NCBI GenBank assembly: GCA_025462645.1
Contig: JAOAPB010000001.1
Location: 152,915-216,914, forward strand
Origin: Edaphobacter sp.
GTDB taxonomy: Bacteria > Acidobacteriota > Terriglobia > Terriglobales > Acidobacteriaceae
Direction of reading: 5' to 3'
Length of the DNA stretch: 64,000 nucleotides
Position 1 is the stretch's first letter. Each line of letters opens with the position of its first letter. Below, in pieces: positions 26,801-34,941 of the stretch. Position numbers and translations under genes: made by a program. The notes beneath the pieces were generated by a model. That model worked only from the letters and a program-made list of their open reading frames with translations, was not told the origin of the DNA and ran no database searches.

Positions 26801-27281
26801 GACCTCTCTTTGCTTTGGTAACAACTCTCGGCTTTGAGAGCTCTTTTGTTGGGGTGCAACACTTCGCAACAGCCTGATCGTTGAGTCCGCCGATTTGATG
26901 AAAGATTCCTTTACCGCATGTCTCAAGCGTGTCGCAATGGCAGTTGCTCATCATGTCTTTCAGCAGTCCCTGCATGAACTGGATCTCGCTCATCTTGGCT
27001 TCCAACTCCTCCAGTTTTCTGGCGGATAGCTGTTTCCATCGTTCCGGGGCAGGAGTTCCAGGCACAAAGCCCGTAAGCAACTCATGGACTTCCTCCAAGG
27101 TGAATCCCGCCTGTTGAGCTCGTTGTACGATCGACAGTCGATAGAAAACGCTGGCGTCATAACGCCTCTGACCGCCCACTCTTTCCGTTGCATCAAGAAG
27201 CCCAATCTGCTCGTAGTAGCGGATCGCGGAGGTTCGCAAGCCGACCTGGTTTGCCACTTGAGAAATCGTTAAAGAAGCCAT
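26796..27281 (-). CDS. MerR-family metal/redox-responsive regulator
   Basis: A 161-residue activator with the N-terminal MerR helix-turn-helix (MASLTISQVANQVGLRTSAIRYYEQIGLL) and a long dimerisation helix. A Cys-rich effector region follows: C114-H-C116...C122 (NCHCDTLETCG) and C141-C142. Such clusters bind metals, organic oxidants or an iron-sulfur centre, as in SoxR, CueR or ZntR. It is divergently transcribed from the CCPF-protein/thioredoxin operon with a perfect palindrome between them. The start is 27281. A decayed transporter-like remnant follows it. Confidence 0.85.
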   Translation of the reverse strand: MASLTISQVANQVGLRTSAIRYYEQIGLLDATERVGGQRRYDASVFYRLSIVQRAQQAGFTLEEVHELLTGFVPGTPAPERWKQLSARKLEELEAKMSEIQFMQGLLKDMMSNCHCDTLETCGKGIFHQIGGLNDQAVAKCCTPTKELSKPRVVTKAKRGH

Positions 27282-27297
27282 GCCTGATTATTGCAGC

Positions 27298-27328
27298 TTG
27301 CCTTCAAGTTAACTTGAAGTTGTACGGT
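27298..27328 (+). promoter_or_regulatory. MerR-type promoter with an 18-bp palindromic operator in a 19-bp spacer
   Basis: TTGCCT (27298-27303), a 19-base spacer and TACGGT (27323-27328) form a promoter with the over-long spacer characteristic of MerR-family activation. The spacer carries the perfect palindrome CTTCAAGTTAACTTGAAG (27302-27319). It lies between the divergent MerR gene and the operon starting at 27381. Confidence 0.75.
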
Positions 27329-27380
27329 TGACAGAGTGAGATTCGGCATCAGGCCGGATACACGCGTGACCGGAGAGACC

Positions 27381-27803
27381 ATGAAACAACTTTTGCTTGC
27401 TGTTATGACCCTATCTATGGCTGGAACAACGATGAACACACCGCTTCACGGACAGACTCAGACTGCACCAGCCTCCACAAAGAAGCTTGTTGTGTTTGCC
27501 TGTGACATGAAGGCCATGACCCCGGCACAGAGGAAGCGGCATTCTGAAGTCCTCTCGCCGGCCCTCAAATCGGCGAAGCTCAACACAAGCGAGCGGCCAG
27601 ATGGCTACGCCTTTCAATTCCCATCTGACCCAAAGACCTTTGCAACGTTATCGGAGTGGATCGGGAACGAACGCCTCTGCTGCCCATTCTTTGAGTTTGA
27701 TATCCATGTGGGCGACAACTCTGCCCCTATGGTCCTACGCATCACGGGACCGGACGGAGTGAAGCAGTTCATCAAAGCTGAGCTTCCAGGGATGGTTGGC
27801 TGA
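27381..27803 (+). CDS. Secreted small Cys protein with a CCPFFEF motif
   Basis: A 140-residue protein with a signal peptide (MKQLLLAVMTLSMAGTTMN..., processed near HGQ). The mature part includes VVFACDMKAMTP (Cys41) and WIGNERLCCPFFEFDIHV (C100, C101). The ER-x-CCPF motif occurs in a family of small proteins found near MerR-type regulators; I infer metal or thiol chemistry but know no assigned function. ATG 27381 follows CGGAGAGACC. Its stop overlaps the TlpA-like gene's ATG by one base (TGATG), a coupled operon. Confidence 0.65.
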   Translation: MKQLLLAVMTLSMAGTTMNTPLHGQTQTAPASTKKLVVFACDMKAMTPAQRKRHSEVLSPALKSAKLNTSERPDGYAFQFPSDPKTFATLSEWIGNERLCCPFFEFDIHVGDNSAPMVLRITGPDGVKQFIKAELPGMVG

Positions 27804-28309
27804 TGCGTTCAGGGATCATTCGAAGCGGTGCAATCGTCTGCTTGCTTCTCTCATCTGCATTCGAGATGAGCGCAGAGCCGCTCACCGCGGGACATGTGGC
27901 ACCGCCGTTTGTTCTGAAGCGGGCTGACGGGAAGGCCGTCAGCCTCGCTTCCCATAAAGGCCAGGTTGTGCTCCTTAACTTCTGGGCGACCTGGTGCGCG
28001 CCCTGCCGCGTCGAGATGCCGTGGTTCGAGGAGTTCTCGAAAACCTATGGCAACCGTGGCCTGTATGTCCTTGGTGTTTCACTTGACGATGGTGGATGGA
28101 AGGCTGTGCAACCAGTGATCTCCAAACTCAAAGTCTCCTATCCGATCGTGCTTGGAGATGGAAAGATCACCAAGAGCTACGGTATGGGCGATCTACTTCC
28201 CGCTACCTTCCTCATAGATCGAACCGGAAAGATCCGAACCGTGAAGATTGGATTTGGAGACAAGCTGGAGTTCGAGAAGACGATCGAACAGCTACTTGAT
28301 GGGAAGTAG
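27803..28309 (+). CDS. TlpA/ResA-like periplasmic thioredoxin
   Basis: A 168-residue protein with a hydrophobic N-terminus and a thioredoxin-fold domain. The redox site is WCAPC (C65, C68) preceded by LNFWAT, and the cis-Pro appears in LLPATFLID. TlpA/ResA proteins reduce disulfides outside the cytoplasm, for cytochrome c maturation or copper delivery. Here the context is a MerR-controlled stress operon, with the CCPF protein immediately upstream. It could repair or reduce that partner's cysteines. Confidence 0.85.
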   Translation: MRSGIIRSGAIVCLLLSSAFEMSAEPLTAGHVAPPFVLKRADGKAVSLASHKGQVVLLNFWATWCAPCRVEMPWFEEFSKTYGNRGLYVLGVSLDDGGWKAVQPVISKLKVSYPIVLGDGKITKSYGMGDLLPATFLIDRTGKIRTVKIGFGDKLEFEKTIEQLLDGK

Positions 28310-28372
28310 GCTTGTCCGTCTTGATTGACGAGATCTCCATCAATAATTTCATCAGCGCCTTCAAACAGATGA

Positions 28373-28413
28373 ATGAGAAGATTGCCTCGCTAAGCGGAGG
28401 CATCTCTTCTCAT
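28373..28413. terminator. Hairpin after the TlpA-like gene
   Basis: ATGAGAAG...TGCCTC, a short loop, GAGGCA...CTTCTCAT forms a long imperfect stem about 60 bases past the thioredoxin stop. Its right arm runs into the transposase remnant's ATG, so it may be either a terminator or part of the insertion sequence's end. Confidence 0.4.
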
Positions 28414-28570
28414 GAGTTACATCCAGGGCGAAGGACGAGGTCAAGGAGCACTGTTTCCAGTGGTATTGGATGACTTTGTACCAGCGGATCACGTCTGCTG
28501 AGTCATCGACGCATTCGCCGAAAGGCTTGTGATGTCCGAGCTTGGATTCGGGCGGGCTCAGGCTGCTGAT
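28412..28570 (+). pseudogene. IS1182-family transposase N-terminal remnant
   Basis: Translation from ATG 28412 gives MSYIQGEGRGQGALFPVV, LDDFVPADHVC, then an in-frame TGA at 28499-28501, then VIDAFAERLVMSELGF and RAQAAD. This is the conserved start of IS1182-type transposases (YIQGxxR..., LFP..LDD.VPADHxxRVIDAFV..L..SELGF), with the Arg codon before VID replaced by TGA. Homology stops near 28570, before the usual GRPGY motif, so only about 50 codons remain. The rest of the 28310-28650 stretch shows no other gene. Confidence 0.7.
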
Positions 28571-28650
28571 AGCGATCGCCAACGATCCTCCACGTCTGGT
28601 ATATCGAGTTTCGTAACGACCTCGATCAACCCCGCACCCACAGCCGCCCG

Positions 28651-29337
28651 CTAAGCCGAGGCCTGTCGCCGCGTTCGCAACAACCCGCCCACCGCGCCGC
28701 CCACCGCCGACAGCACCAGCAGAATCCCCGAAACCATCGCAAACCCCGTCAGCATCATCCCCGCGCGAAACTCTGGCGAGTACAGGTACCGCAGCATCGC
28801 CTCCGGCTGTGCATTCGCCGCCGCGGCCTTCTCAATCTGGGCATGAAGCTGCTGTGTCAGCTCCGCATCGAACCCCGCCATGCTGTGCAACCCATACCGA
28901 GCTACCAGCCCCGCCCCAGCCATCGACACAGCCAGGCAAGTCACCAGCGCCAGCCCCACCACAATCCCGATCCGCACACCGATCCCCGCATCCATCCATG
29001 CCTGCGGACGCCGTCGCTGATACAGTCCCACTGCAATCAGGGATCCGCTGATCGTCCAAAGCGAGCTAAGCGGCGACACCAATGGAATCCGCGTGGCCAC
29101 CAGGCTTAAACATGCCGCCACAAGCGCAACCAGCCCCGCGCACCGAATCGCCGTCTTCCACTCCACTCGTCGCGGCCGCGGCGGAGGCACCGTGCCGGTC
29201 GTACCCTCCTCAGCACCCTCGGACGGCTGCTCGTAGTCGATCAGGTAGATCTGCGGAGCGCCGCAGTACGGACAGAAAGCCACCGAGCCGTCACCGGCAG
29301 GAAGGTCGCCGCCACATCGGTGACAAGATTCGTGCAT
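28651..29337 (-). CDS. Zinc-ribbon membrane protein
   Basis: A 228-residue protein. The N-terminal zinc ribbon has two CxxC pairs (CHRCGGDLP and FCPYCGAPQ). A Glu/Thr/Pro-rich linker and four membrane helices follow (about residues 62-150 and 200-222). Such proteins are frequent in Acidobacteriota, with no known function. The start at 29337 begins MHESCHRCGG; the 12-residue in-frame extension is not supported. It has no operon partner. Confidence 0.6.
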   Translation of the reverse strand: MHESCHRCGGDLPAGDGSVAFCPYCGAPQIYLIDYEQPSEGAEEGTTGTVPPPRPRRVEWKTAIRCAGLVALVAACLSLVATRIPLVSPLSSLWTISGSLIAVGLYQRRRPQAWMDAGIGVRIGIVVGLALVTCLAVSMAGAGLVARYGLHSMAGFDAELTQQLHAQIEKAAAANAQPEAMLRYLYSPEFRAGMMLTGFAMVSGILLVLSAVGGAVGGLLRTRRQASA

Positions 29338-29425
29338 ACCTTTGAAGCTAACCCACCCTATAGAACCCGGCAAGCTCTACGACTCCAACCGAGGTATTGC
29401 CGTTGTCGTCTTCCCGTCCGGCGCT

Positions 29426-30025
29426 CTACTGTCTGGTATCCTCGCCCCCGGCAGAGAGATTCCCCGGCAGGTCCAGTGCGACCAGCCCAAACTTCGTCCC
29501 ATTGCCCTCTGGGTCGATTGCCACAATATGCTGGTGCTGCTTCGACCCCGTCTTCAACTCCATCTTGCCCGGCGCATCGTCGCTTACATTGACTTTGTTG
29601 TGATCTTCGCTGCACGTCAGGCCCTCAGACGTGCGCGTCGGCGTACCTACTGGCTGATTGTGCGCGCACTGGATCACGTCGCCATACCGCTTCAGAGCCT
29701 CGCGGTAGAACGCCCCCACCTTATCGGGAGCATCCGTCGATCGATAGCTCGCCGCCTTCACCCGAAGCTGAAACCTCCCAAAGCTGAGGTTTACATCGGC
29801 GGACCCGCTGTCCTTGTCCTTCTTCTTAACCAGCTCGGCCCCCGGATACACCGGCAGCCCGATCCCATTCACCACTGCCGCCTCGTTCGTCTTCACCTGC
29901 ATCCCGCCGAACGGCGTGGCAATCTTCACGTTTTCGTTATCGCCCTTCTTCTGCGAGTCGATCCGGCAGCCGCTCATCATTGCTGCCCCCAGAACCATCG
30001 CTACCGCCGCCGCTTGCCTCGCCAT
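29426..30025 (-). CDS. Lipoprotein, function unknown
   Basis: A 199-residue lipoprotein with lipobox MMSGC (Cys about residue 20). A Lys/Asp-rich segment follows, then a domain with [22 protein letters not shown] and [22 protein letters not shown], ending in a His/Gly-rich tail. The pattern 'PVYPGA... V..FY...L..YG' is shared by Terriglobia proteins of unknown role. Start 30025 has GAGG six bases upstream; an in-frame ATG at 30046 lacks this. Confidence 0.55.
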   Translation of the reverse strand: MARQAAAVAMVLGAAMMSGCRIDSQKKGDNENVKIATPFGGMQVKTNEAAVVNGIGLPVYPGAELVKKKDKDSGSADVNLSFGRFQLRVKAASYRSTDAPDKVGAFYREALKRYGDVIQCAHNQPVGTPTRTSEGLTCSEDHNKVNVSDDAPGKMELKTGSKQHQHIVAIDPEGNGTKFGLVALDLPGNLSAGGEDTRQ

Positions 30026-30174
30026 TCCACGCCTCACTTCATTCAAAAGAACGATACGCCACTTTCAACCATTCGGTTCCCCCCTTCCACCCGCCGGACC
30101 ATGCCCGATATCCCCGGAAAAATAAACTCACTACGAGTGGCATGATCTTCACTCTCAGAACAAGCCTGTCCGCT

Positions 30175-30300
30175 GACCACATTTACCACGCATTTCACCA
30201 CAACCTGTCCATCAAAAAACAGAAATTTCCCGCCAATCTCGCAAAAAACAGCCCCAAAACACCCCAAATTAAATCCGCCGCTTCTTACTCACAAACTACC
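30175..30300. repeat. A/C-rich dispersed element, copy B
   Basis: It shares CCACNTTTNCCACNCATTTC, ACCACANCCTGTCCA and an A/C-rich tail with 13551-13671. Here it lies between the lipoprotein start (30025) and the promoter of the MerR-like gene (30406), a different context from copy A, so it does not look like a gene-specific promoter. The rest of the gap holds no other gene. Confidence 0.55.
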
Positions 30301-30405
30301 CCTTCAAGCAAAAAATACGGAAATACCCTACAAACGTGGCCTATACTTACGGGAAGCCCAAACGATAGGGCCAACACCGCCCGCCAGGCGATCCGGAGTT
30401 TCGGC

Positions 30406-30909
30406 ATGGCGCAGCACCAGCCAATCCGCAAAGCCCACCCCAAATCCGGGTCAGACATCCCGGACAAGCTCTACTTCCGCATCGGCGAAGTATCGAAGCT
30501 CTGCGAGGTCCCAGCCTACGTCCTTCGCTTCTGGGAGAGCGAGTTTCCCCAGCTAAAACCACACAAAGGGGGCACCGGCCAGCGTCTCTACCGCCGCCGT
30601 GACGTCGAGACCGCGCTCCATATCAAGTCCCTCCTCTACGACGAGGGCTATACCATCCCCGGCGCCCGTCAGGTCATCAAGAGCGAATTAAAGCAAAAAG
30701 AGCCGCAACTACCCCTCGCCATCGACGCTCCAACCCAGGACGTCAATCCCCAACGCCTGCGTAAACTCCAGAAGGATCTCCGCGATCTCCTCGCCATACT
30801 CTCAAAGCCTGCAACCCGCGCGGCCATCCATACCATCCGCGCTCCCCGGCCAGTAGCCAACGCCCGCCGAATCCCGGAAAGACTCTTCGACGCACCACCA
30901 GACGCCTGA
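30406..30909 (+). CDS. MerR-family transcriptional regulator (HTH, no Cys effector site)
   Basis: A 167-residue protein. The winged helix reads [71 protein letters not shown]. This FWExEFP...G.RxYxxxDV form is the MerR subgroup commonly found near pheT/ihfA in proteobacteria and as a stand-alone regulator in Acidobacteriota. There are no Cys ligands for metal. ATG 30406 follows CCGGAG; longer in-frame extensions run through the repeat. The effector is unknown. Confidence 0.8.
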   Translation: MAQHQPIRKAHPKSGSDIPDKLYFRIGEVSKLCEVPAYVLRFWESEFPQLKPHKGGTGQRLYRRRDVETALHIKSLLYDEGYTIPGARQVIKSELKQKEPQLPLAIDAPTQDVNPQRLRKLQKDLRDLLAILSKPATRAAIHTIRAPRPVANARRIPERLFDAPPDA

Positions 30910-30959
30910 CCGGAAGTCACACCATGAGCCGGGGTTCATCCTTCAGACGAGTAACTCCG

Positions 30960-31907
30960 TTACAGAGCGATCCACCCCACATGAATGGCCCAGAGAGACA
31001 GGCTCGCCACCACTACCCATAACGCCACTCCCTGCACCAGCGGCCGTACCCCAACCTCTCGCAGTGTGCTCCTCGTAATTCCCGTTCCAATCAAAAACAG
31101 CACCACGGTCAGCCCCGACCGACCCAACTTATTCAGCGCCGCGAAGAGTCCAGCCGTCTGCGGCACATAGCGCGGAGCATAGCTGGCCAGTACCGCCGCA
31201 GCGCAGAAGTACAGGATGAACCAGGGCCAGTGAACCTTTGCTTTGCTCTTCTTCAGCATCGCCGTAGCGATCGCCAGCGGCACAATCCACAACGCCCGTG
31301 CCAGTTTCACTGTAGTCCCCACTGCCAGCGCCGTCGCTCCATACTTCGCTCCCGCCCCCACCACAGAACTCGTGTCATGAATCGCCAACGCCGCCCACAA
31401 CCCAAACTGAGTCTGCGAGAGATGCATCGCCAATCCTATGAACGGAAACAGAAGCAGCGCCACGGAGTTCAGCACAAACACCGTGCCCATCGAGACCGCC
31501 ATCTCCTCCTCATTCGCCTCCAGGACCGGTCCCATCGCGGCAATGGCGCTACCCCCACAAATCGCCGTCCCAAAGCTGATCAGCAGCGACTGCGTCTTCC
31601 CCACCTTCAGCATCTTTCCCAGCAGCACGCCCAGGCTCAACGCAAACGTAATGCTGATCGCCGTATAGAGAAACCCCGACCGTCCCGCGTGAACCACCTC
31701 CTGCAGATTCATCCCAAACCCCAGGCAAACCACCGCAGCCTGCAGCAGAAACTTCGAAAGCTGCCTACTCTCCACGTGGAAGTGATGCACTGTGGTCAAT
31801 CCAAAGACAAGCCCTGCCGCCAGCGCAAACGGAGGCCCAATCAACCCGCTCGCAGAGACGATAATCCCAATATAGAACAGGTTCCGCGCGCTCATGCTTT
31901 CAAGCAT
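30960..31907 (-). CDS. yeiH: YeiH/UPF0324 family membrane protein (putative sulfate/anion exporter)
   Basis: A 315-residue protein with about ten membrane helices and the UPF0324 signatures: LLQAAVVCLGFGMNLQEV, FGTAICGGSAIAAMGPVL, HDTSSVVGAGAKYG, LARALWIVPLAI. YeiH-like proteins are predicted anion exporters. It is the probable target of the LysR regulator encoded upstream on the same strand; a perfect dyad lies 44 bases before its start. An alternative start MSARNL is four codons in. Confidence 0.85.
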   Translation of the reverse strand: MLESMSARNLFYIGIIVSASGLIGPPFALAAGLVFGLTTVHHFHVESRQLSKFLLQAAVVCLGFGMNLQEVVHAGRSGFLYTAISITFALSLGVLLGKMLKVGKTQSLLISFGTAICGGSAIAAMGPVLEANEEEMAVSMGTVFVLNSVALLLFPFIGLAMHLSQTQFGLWAALAIHDTSSVVGAGAKYGATALAVGTTVKLARALWIVPLAIATAMLKKSKAKVHWPWFILYFCAAAVLASYAPRYVPQTAGLFAALNKLGRSGLTVVLFLIGTGITRSTLREVGVRPLVQGVALWVVVASLSLWAIHVGWIAL

Positions 31908-31950
31908 GAGCGCAACTCCAACCGCAGTCGAGACGTACTTTCGAATTACT

Positions 31951-31967
31951 GATAAGTTTTACTTATC
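31951..31967 (-). promoter_or_regulatory. Dyad operator upstream of yeiH
   Basis: GATAAGT TTT ACTTATC, a perfect 7+3+7 dyad, sits 44 bases upstream of yeiH and downstream of the LysR gene. Its ATAAG-N-CTTAT form fits a LysR-type recognition site. No other strong dyad was seen in this gap. Confidence 0.55.
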
Positions 31968-32087
31968 GGTGCAATTTAGCCACTGGCTATTGTTTTAGCT
32001 CACTATTCTGAGCACAGCGAAAGACTTTTATTCCGACGTGAGCAAACCGCCTCGAGTGCTTCACTCCGTCATCCCAAACGCGTCACG

Positions 32088-32999
32088 CTAGGCCCCCGCA
32101 GTCCCTGCTGCAAAGCGTTGAAATGCAGCGGCAGCCCCCGTAGCCTCTGTTCCCGCCAAACGGACAAAGCTGAAGTCTCGCAGGATCTCCAACCCCTCAA
32201 CCGCTACAGTCCGTACCGTCCCCAGCCGCATCACTTTTCCGATCGCCCACCGCGAAACAAACCCCACCCCCAGCTCCGCCTCCACCCCGGAGATAATCGC
32301 CTCCGTCGAATCAAGCTCCATCGCCACACGGAGCGACCGCAGCGGCAGCCCCACCCGCTTCAGCGATCGCTCCACCACCCGCCGCGACCCCGACCCGCGC
32401 TCCCTTAGTAGTAGCGGGACCTTCATCAACTCCTTCGGCTCAATCGCCCCCGCCTTCGCCCACGCATGATTCGGACTCACGATCAGAACCATCTCGTCCC
32501 GCACCATCCGCTCCGTCTTCACATCCCGCCGCATCGCCGGCCCTTCAATGATCCCAAGCGCCACCCGCTCCTCCACCACCGCCTCCACAATCTTTTCCGT
32601 ATTTCCACTCACCAGCGAGAGATGGACATGCGGATACTGCTTCATAAACGCCCCCAGAATCCGCGGCAACACATATTGTGCGACTGTTGTCGAAGCCCCC
32701 AGCCGCAACTCCCCCACCACCTCGTCGTTCAACGCCGCCAACGCCCTCTGCGCCTCCTCCATCGTCTCCGCAGCCTTCGTCGCATACCCCACTAGAACTC
32801 GTCCCGCCTCTGTCAGGGCAATCTGCGTCCCATGCCCGTCGCCTCGAGCCCGGTCAAACAGGCGAACTCCCGCCTCCTCCTCCAGCGCCCGAATCTGCTG
32901 GCTCACCGCGGGCTGGCTAAGATGCAGCACCTCCGCCGCCTTGCGAAAGCTCATCTCCTCCGCGACCGCCCGAAACACCTTTAGCCGAAAGTTCTCCAA
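32088..32999 (-). CDS. LysR-family transcriptional regulator (YeiE/CbbR-like)
   Basis: A 303-residue regulator with the LysR helix-turn-helix (LKVFRAVAEEMSFRKAAEVLHLSQPAVSQQIRALEEEAGVRLFDR) and a two-lobed effector domain. The start is TTG 32999, supported by AAGGAG five bases ahead; I saw no ATG or GTG alternative nearby. The neighbour yeiH suggests the YeiE group, which pairs with YeiH in enterobacteria. The effector is unknown. Confidence 0.8.
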   Translation of the reverse strand: MENFRLKVFRAVAEEMSFRKAAEVLHLSQPAVSQQIRALEEEAGVRLFDRARGDGHGTQIALTEAGRVLVGYATKAAETMEEAQRALAALNDEVVGELRLGASTTVAQYVLPRILGAFMKQYPHVHLSLVSGNTEKIVEAVVEERVALGIIEGPAMRRDVKTERMVRDEMVLIVSPNHAWAKAGAIEPKELMKVPLLLRERGSGSRRVVERSLKRVGLPLRSLRVAMELDSTEAIISGVEAELGVGFVSRWAIGKVMRLGTVRTVAVEGLEILRDFSFVRLAGTEATGAAAAFQRFAAGTAGA

Positions 33000-33079
33000 C
33001 CCCTCTCCTTAGCCGCGAACCAAGCCCGCCATCCCATCAGCATAAGCCCACCCGATAAAATCAAACCAAGCCTAGCCAA

Positions 33080-34678
33080 GTGACTACAAACGACGAACCC
33101 AAACCGATGCCTGCACCACAAAGGCGCAGCCTCTTCGCCCTCCTGCACCCATCCACTTCACACAGCGCCTTCTCCGCCACTCTTCTCCTCATGCTCTCGA
33201 CGCTCCTCTCCGGCGTCCTGGGCCTGATCCGCACCAAATACATCAACTACATCTTCGGCGCCGGCCCTCAGACCGATGCCTACAACGCAGCCTTTGAACT
33301 CCCCGAAATGCTTGCCTACTTCCTCGTCGGCGGCGTTGCCTCCATCTCTCTGGTCACCATACTCAACCGTTATCGCGCCCAGGACGATGAGGAGGGTGGC
33401 GATCGGGCCATCTCCATCGTCCTCAACGCCATGATCATGGTCCTCGGCGTAGCCATCCTGGTAGCAGAAGTCTTAGCTCCCTACTACACCCGCATCAAGT
33501 TTCCTGGATTCTCTCCCGAAAACGCCGCACTCTGTACCTCGCTCACCCGCCTCCTGCTACCTGCGCAGCTCTTCTTCTTCATCGGCGGGGTCATCGGCTC
33601 CAAGCTCCTCGTCCGCAAAATCTTCCTCTACCAGGCCATCACGCCGCTCATCTACAACCTCGGCATCATCCTCGGCGCCATCTTCCTCTCGCAGCGCTTC
33701 GGCATCTACTCGCTCGCCATCGGCGTCCTCGCCGGAGTCATCCTCGGCCCTGCTGCACTCACTGCCTTCGGAGCCGCCCGCGAGGGTCTCCGCTACCACC
33801 CCATCTTTAATCTCCGCCACCCAGCCTTCAGCGAGTGGCTTCGCCTCTCTCTTCCCCTGATGATCGGGGTCTCGCTCGTCACCGCCGACAAGTGGATACT
33901 CAGCTTCTTCGCCTCCCATGACCCCGGCGGCATCTCCCGTCTCTACGTCGCCAAAACTCTCTTCAACGCTCCTATGGGCATCCTTGGCCAGGCAGCTGGA
34001 GCAGCCTCGCTCCCCTTCTTCTCCTCTCTCTTCAGCCAAAATCGGCTCTCTGACTTCGCCGCAGCCGTCAACCGCGCCATCACCCGCATCTTCGCCGTCT
34101 CGCTCATCGCCGCCGCCTGGATGGTTGCACTCGCTCCCTCCATCGTCGACCTCTTTCGTGGGGGCTCCTTCAACCGTACCGATGCCGCCGAGACAGCACA
34201 GTACTTCACCATCTTCGCCGTCTCGCTCGCTCTCTGGGCCGCCCAGGGAATCTATGCCCGAGCCTTCTACGCCGCCAGTAACACTCTCACCCCAGCGCTG
34301 GCCGGAAGCATCATCACCCTGCTATCCATCCCCGTCTACCGCTTTTTCTTCCATACTGTCGGCCTGGCCGGCCTCGCCATCGCCTCCGACATTGGCATCC
34401 TCACCCACACCCTTACTCTAGCCATTCTGCTCCACCGTCGCAGGCTGGTCTCCATCAGCGGTCTCGAAGGTCTTGAACTAGCTCGTGCCCTGCTCGCCGC
34501 CGCCATCAGCTTCGCCGGAGCTTCAGCTCTAGCCCATCACCTGCCGCTTCACAGCGGCTATACCGGCGATCTCATCACGATTGCCGCTGCTACCCTTATC
34601 TGGGCTGCGCTCAGCATCCTCACCCTAGGACTCACCGGCTCGAAGCTCCTGAGTCAAATTCGTTCGCGGATGGCCTGA
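33080..34678 (+). CDS. murJ: Lipid II flippase MurJ
   Basis: MurJ flips lipid II across the inner membrane for peptidoglycan assembly. This 532-residue MATE/MVF-fold protein has about 14 helices. It shows LGLIRTKYINYIFGAGPQTDAYNAAFELPEMLAYFLVGG near the start, and LPFFSSLFSQNRLSDFAAAVNRA in the central loop. The start is GTG 33080 or ATG 33107, neither with a clear ribosome-binding site. It is divergent from the LysR gene and convergent with iscX. Confidence 0.88.
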   Translation: MTTNDEPKPMPAPQRRSLFALLHPSTSHSAFSATLLLMLSTLLSGVLGLIRTKYINYIFGAGPQTDAYNAAFELPEMLAYFLVGGVASISLVTILNRYRAQDDEEGGDRAISIVLNAMIMVLGVAILVAEVLAPYYTRIKFPGFSPENAALCTSLTRLLLPAQLFFFIGGVIGSKLLVRKIFLYQAITPLIYNLGIILGAIFLSQRFGIYSLAIGVLAGVILGPAALTAFGAAREGLRYHPIFNLRHPAFSEWLRLSLPLMIGVSLVTADKWILSFFASHDPGGISRLYVAKTLFNAPMGILGQAAGAASLPFFSSLFSQNRLSDFAAAVNRAITRIFAVSLIAAAWMVALAPSIVDLFRGGSFNRTDAAETAQYFTIFAVSLALWAAQGIYARAFYAASNTLTPALAGSIITLLSIPVYRFFFHTVGLAGLAIASDIGILTHTLTLAILLHRRRLVSISGLEGLELARALLAAAISFAGASALAHHLPLHSGYTGDLITIAAATLIWAALSILTLGLTGSKLLSQIRSRMA

Positions 34679-34701
34679 CCGCATCAGCTGCGCTCAAGTC
34701 C

Positions 34702-34917
34702 TTACTTAGCATCCTCATACTCTTCATTCCACGCCTTCTGAATCGCCTCCAGTATTCCCTCATTCGACTTCAGCGGATCCCCCACAAATCCCGGCAGCTC
34801 CGTCACATACTTATGCAGGTCCGTAAACCGCACAGAGTAAGGCTCCACCTCCGGAAACTTCTCCTGCAGCAAAATTCCGATCTCCTCAAAGTCTGTCCAG
34901 TCAATCTCCCGCGCCAT
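34702..34917 (-). CDS. iscX: Fe-S assembly protein IscX
   Basis: A 71-residue acidic IscX (YfhJ). It contains IDWTDFEEIGILLQEKFPEVEPYSVRFTDLHKYVTELPGF, with the WTD...I...L.E..PE.dP..vRFtDLh..V..L..F pattern, and ends WNEEYEDAK. It binds IscS and tunes cluster assembly. GAGGAG precedes the ATG. In proteobacteria it directly follows fdx; here the opposite-strand nuclease-like gene lies between. Confidence 0.9.
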   Translation of the reverse strand: MAREIDWTDFEEIGILLQEKFPEVEPYSVRFTDLHKYVTELPGFVGDPLKSNEGILEAIQKAWNEEYEDAK

Positions 34918-34941
34918 ACGCTCTCCTCGTTACACTAGTCT

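Noticed and set aside
33557..34039. Minus-strand 160-codon frame inside murJ
   Set aside because: Acidic low-complexity antisense frame of a membrane protein gene.
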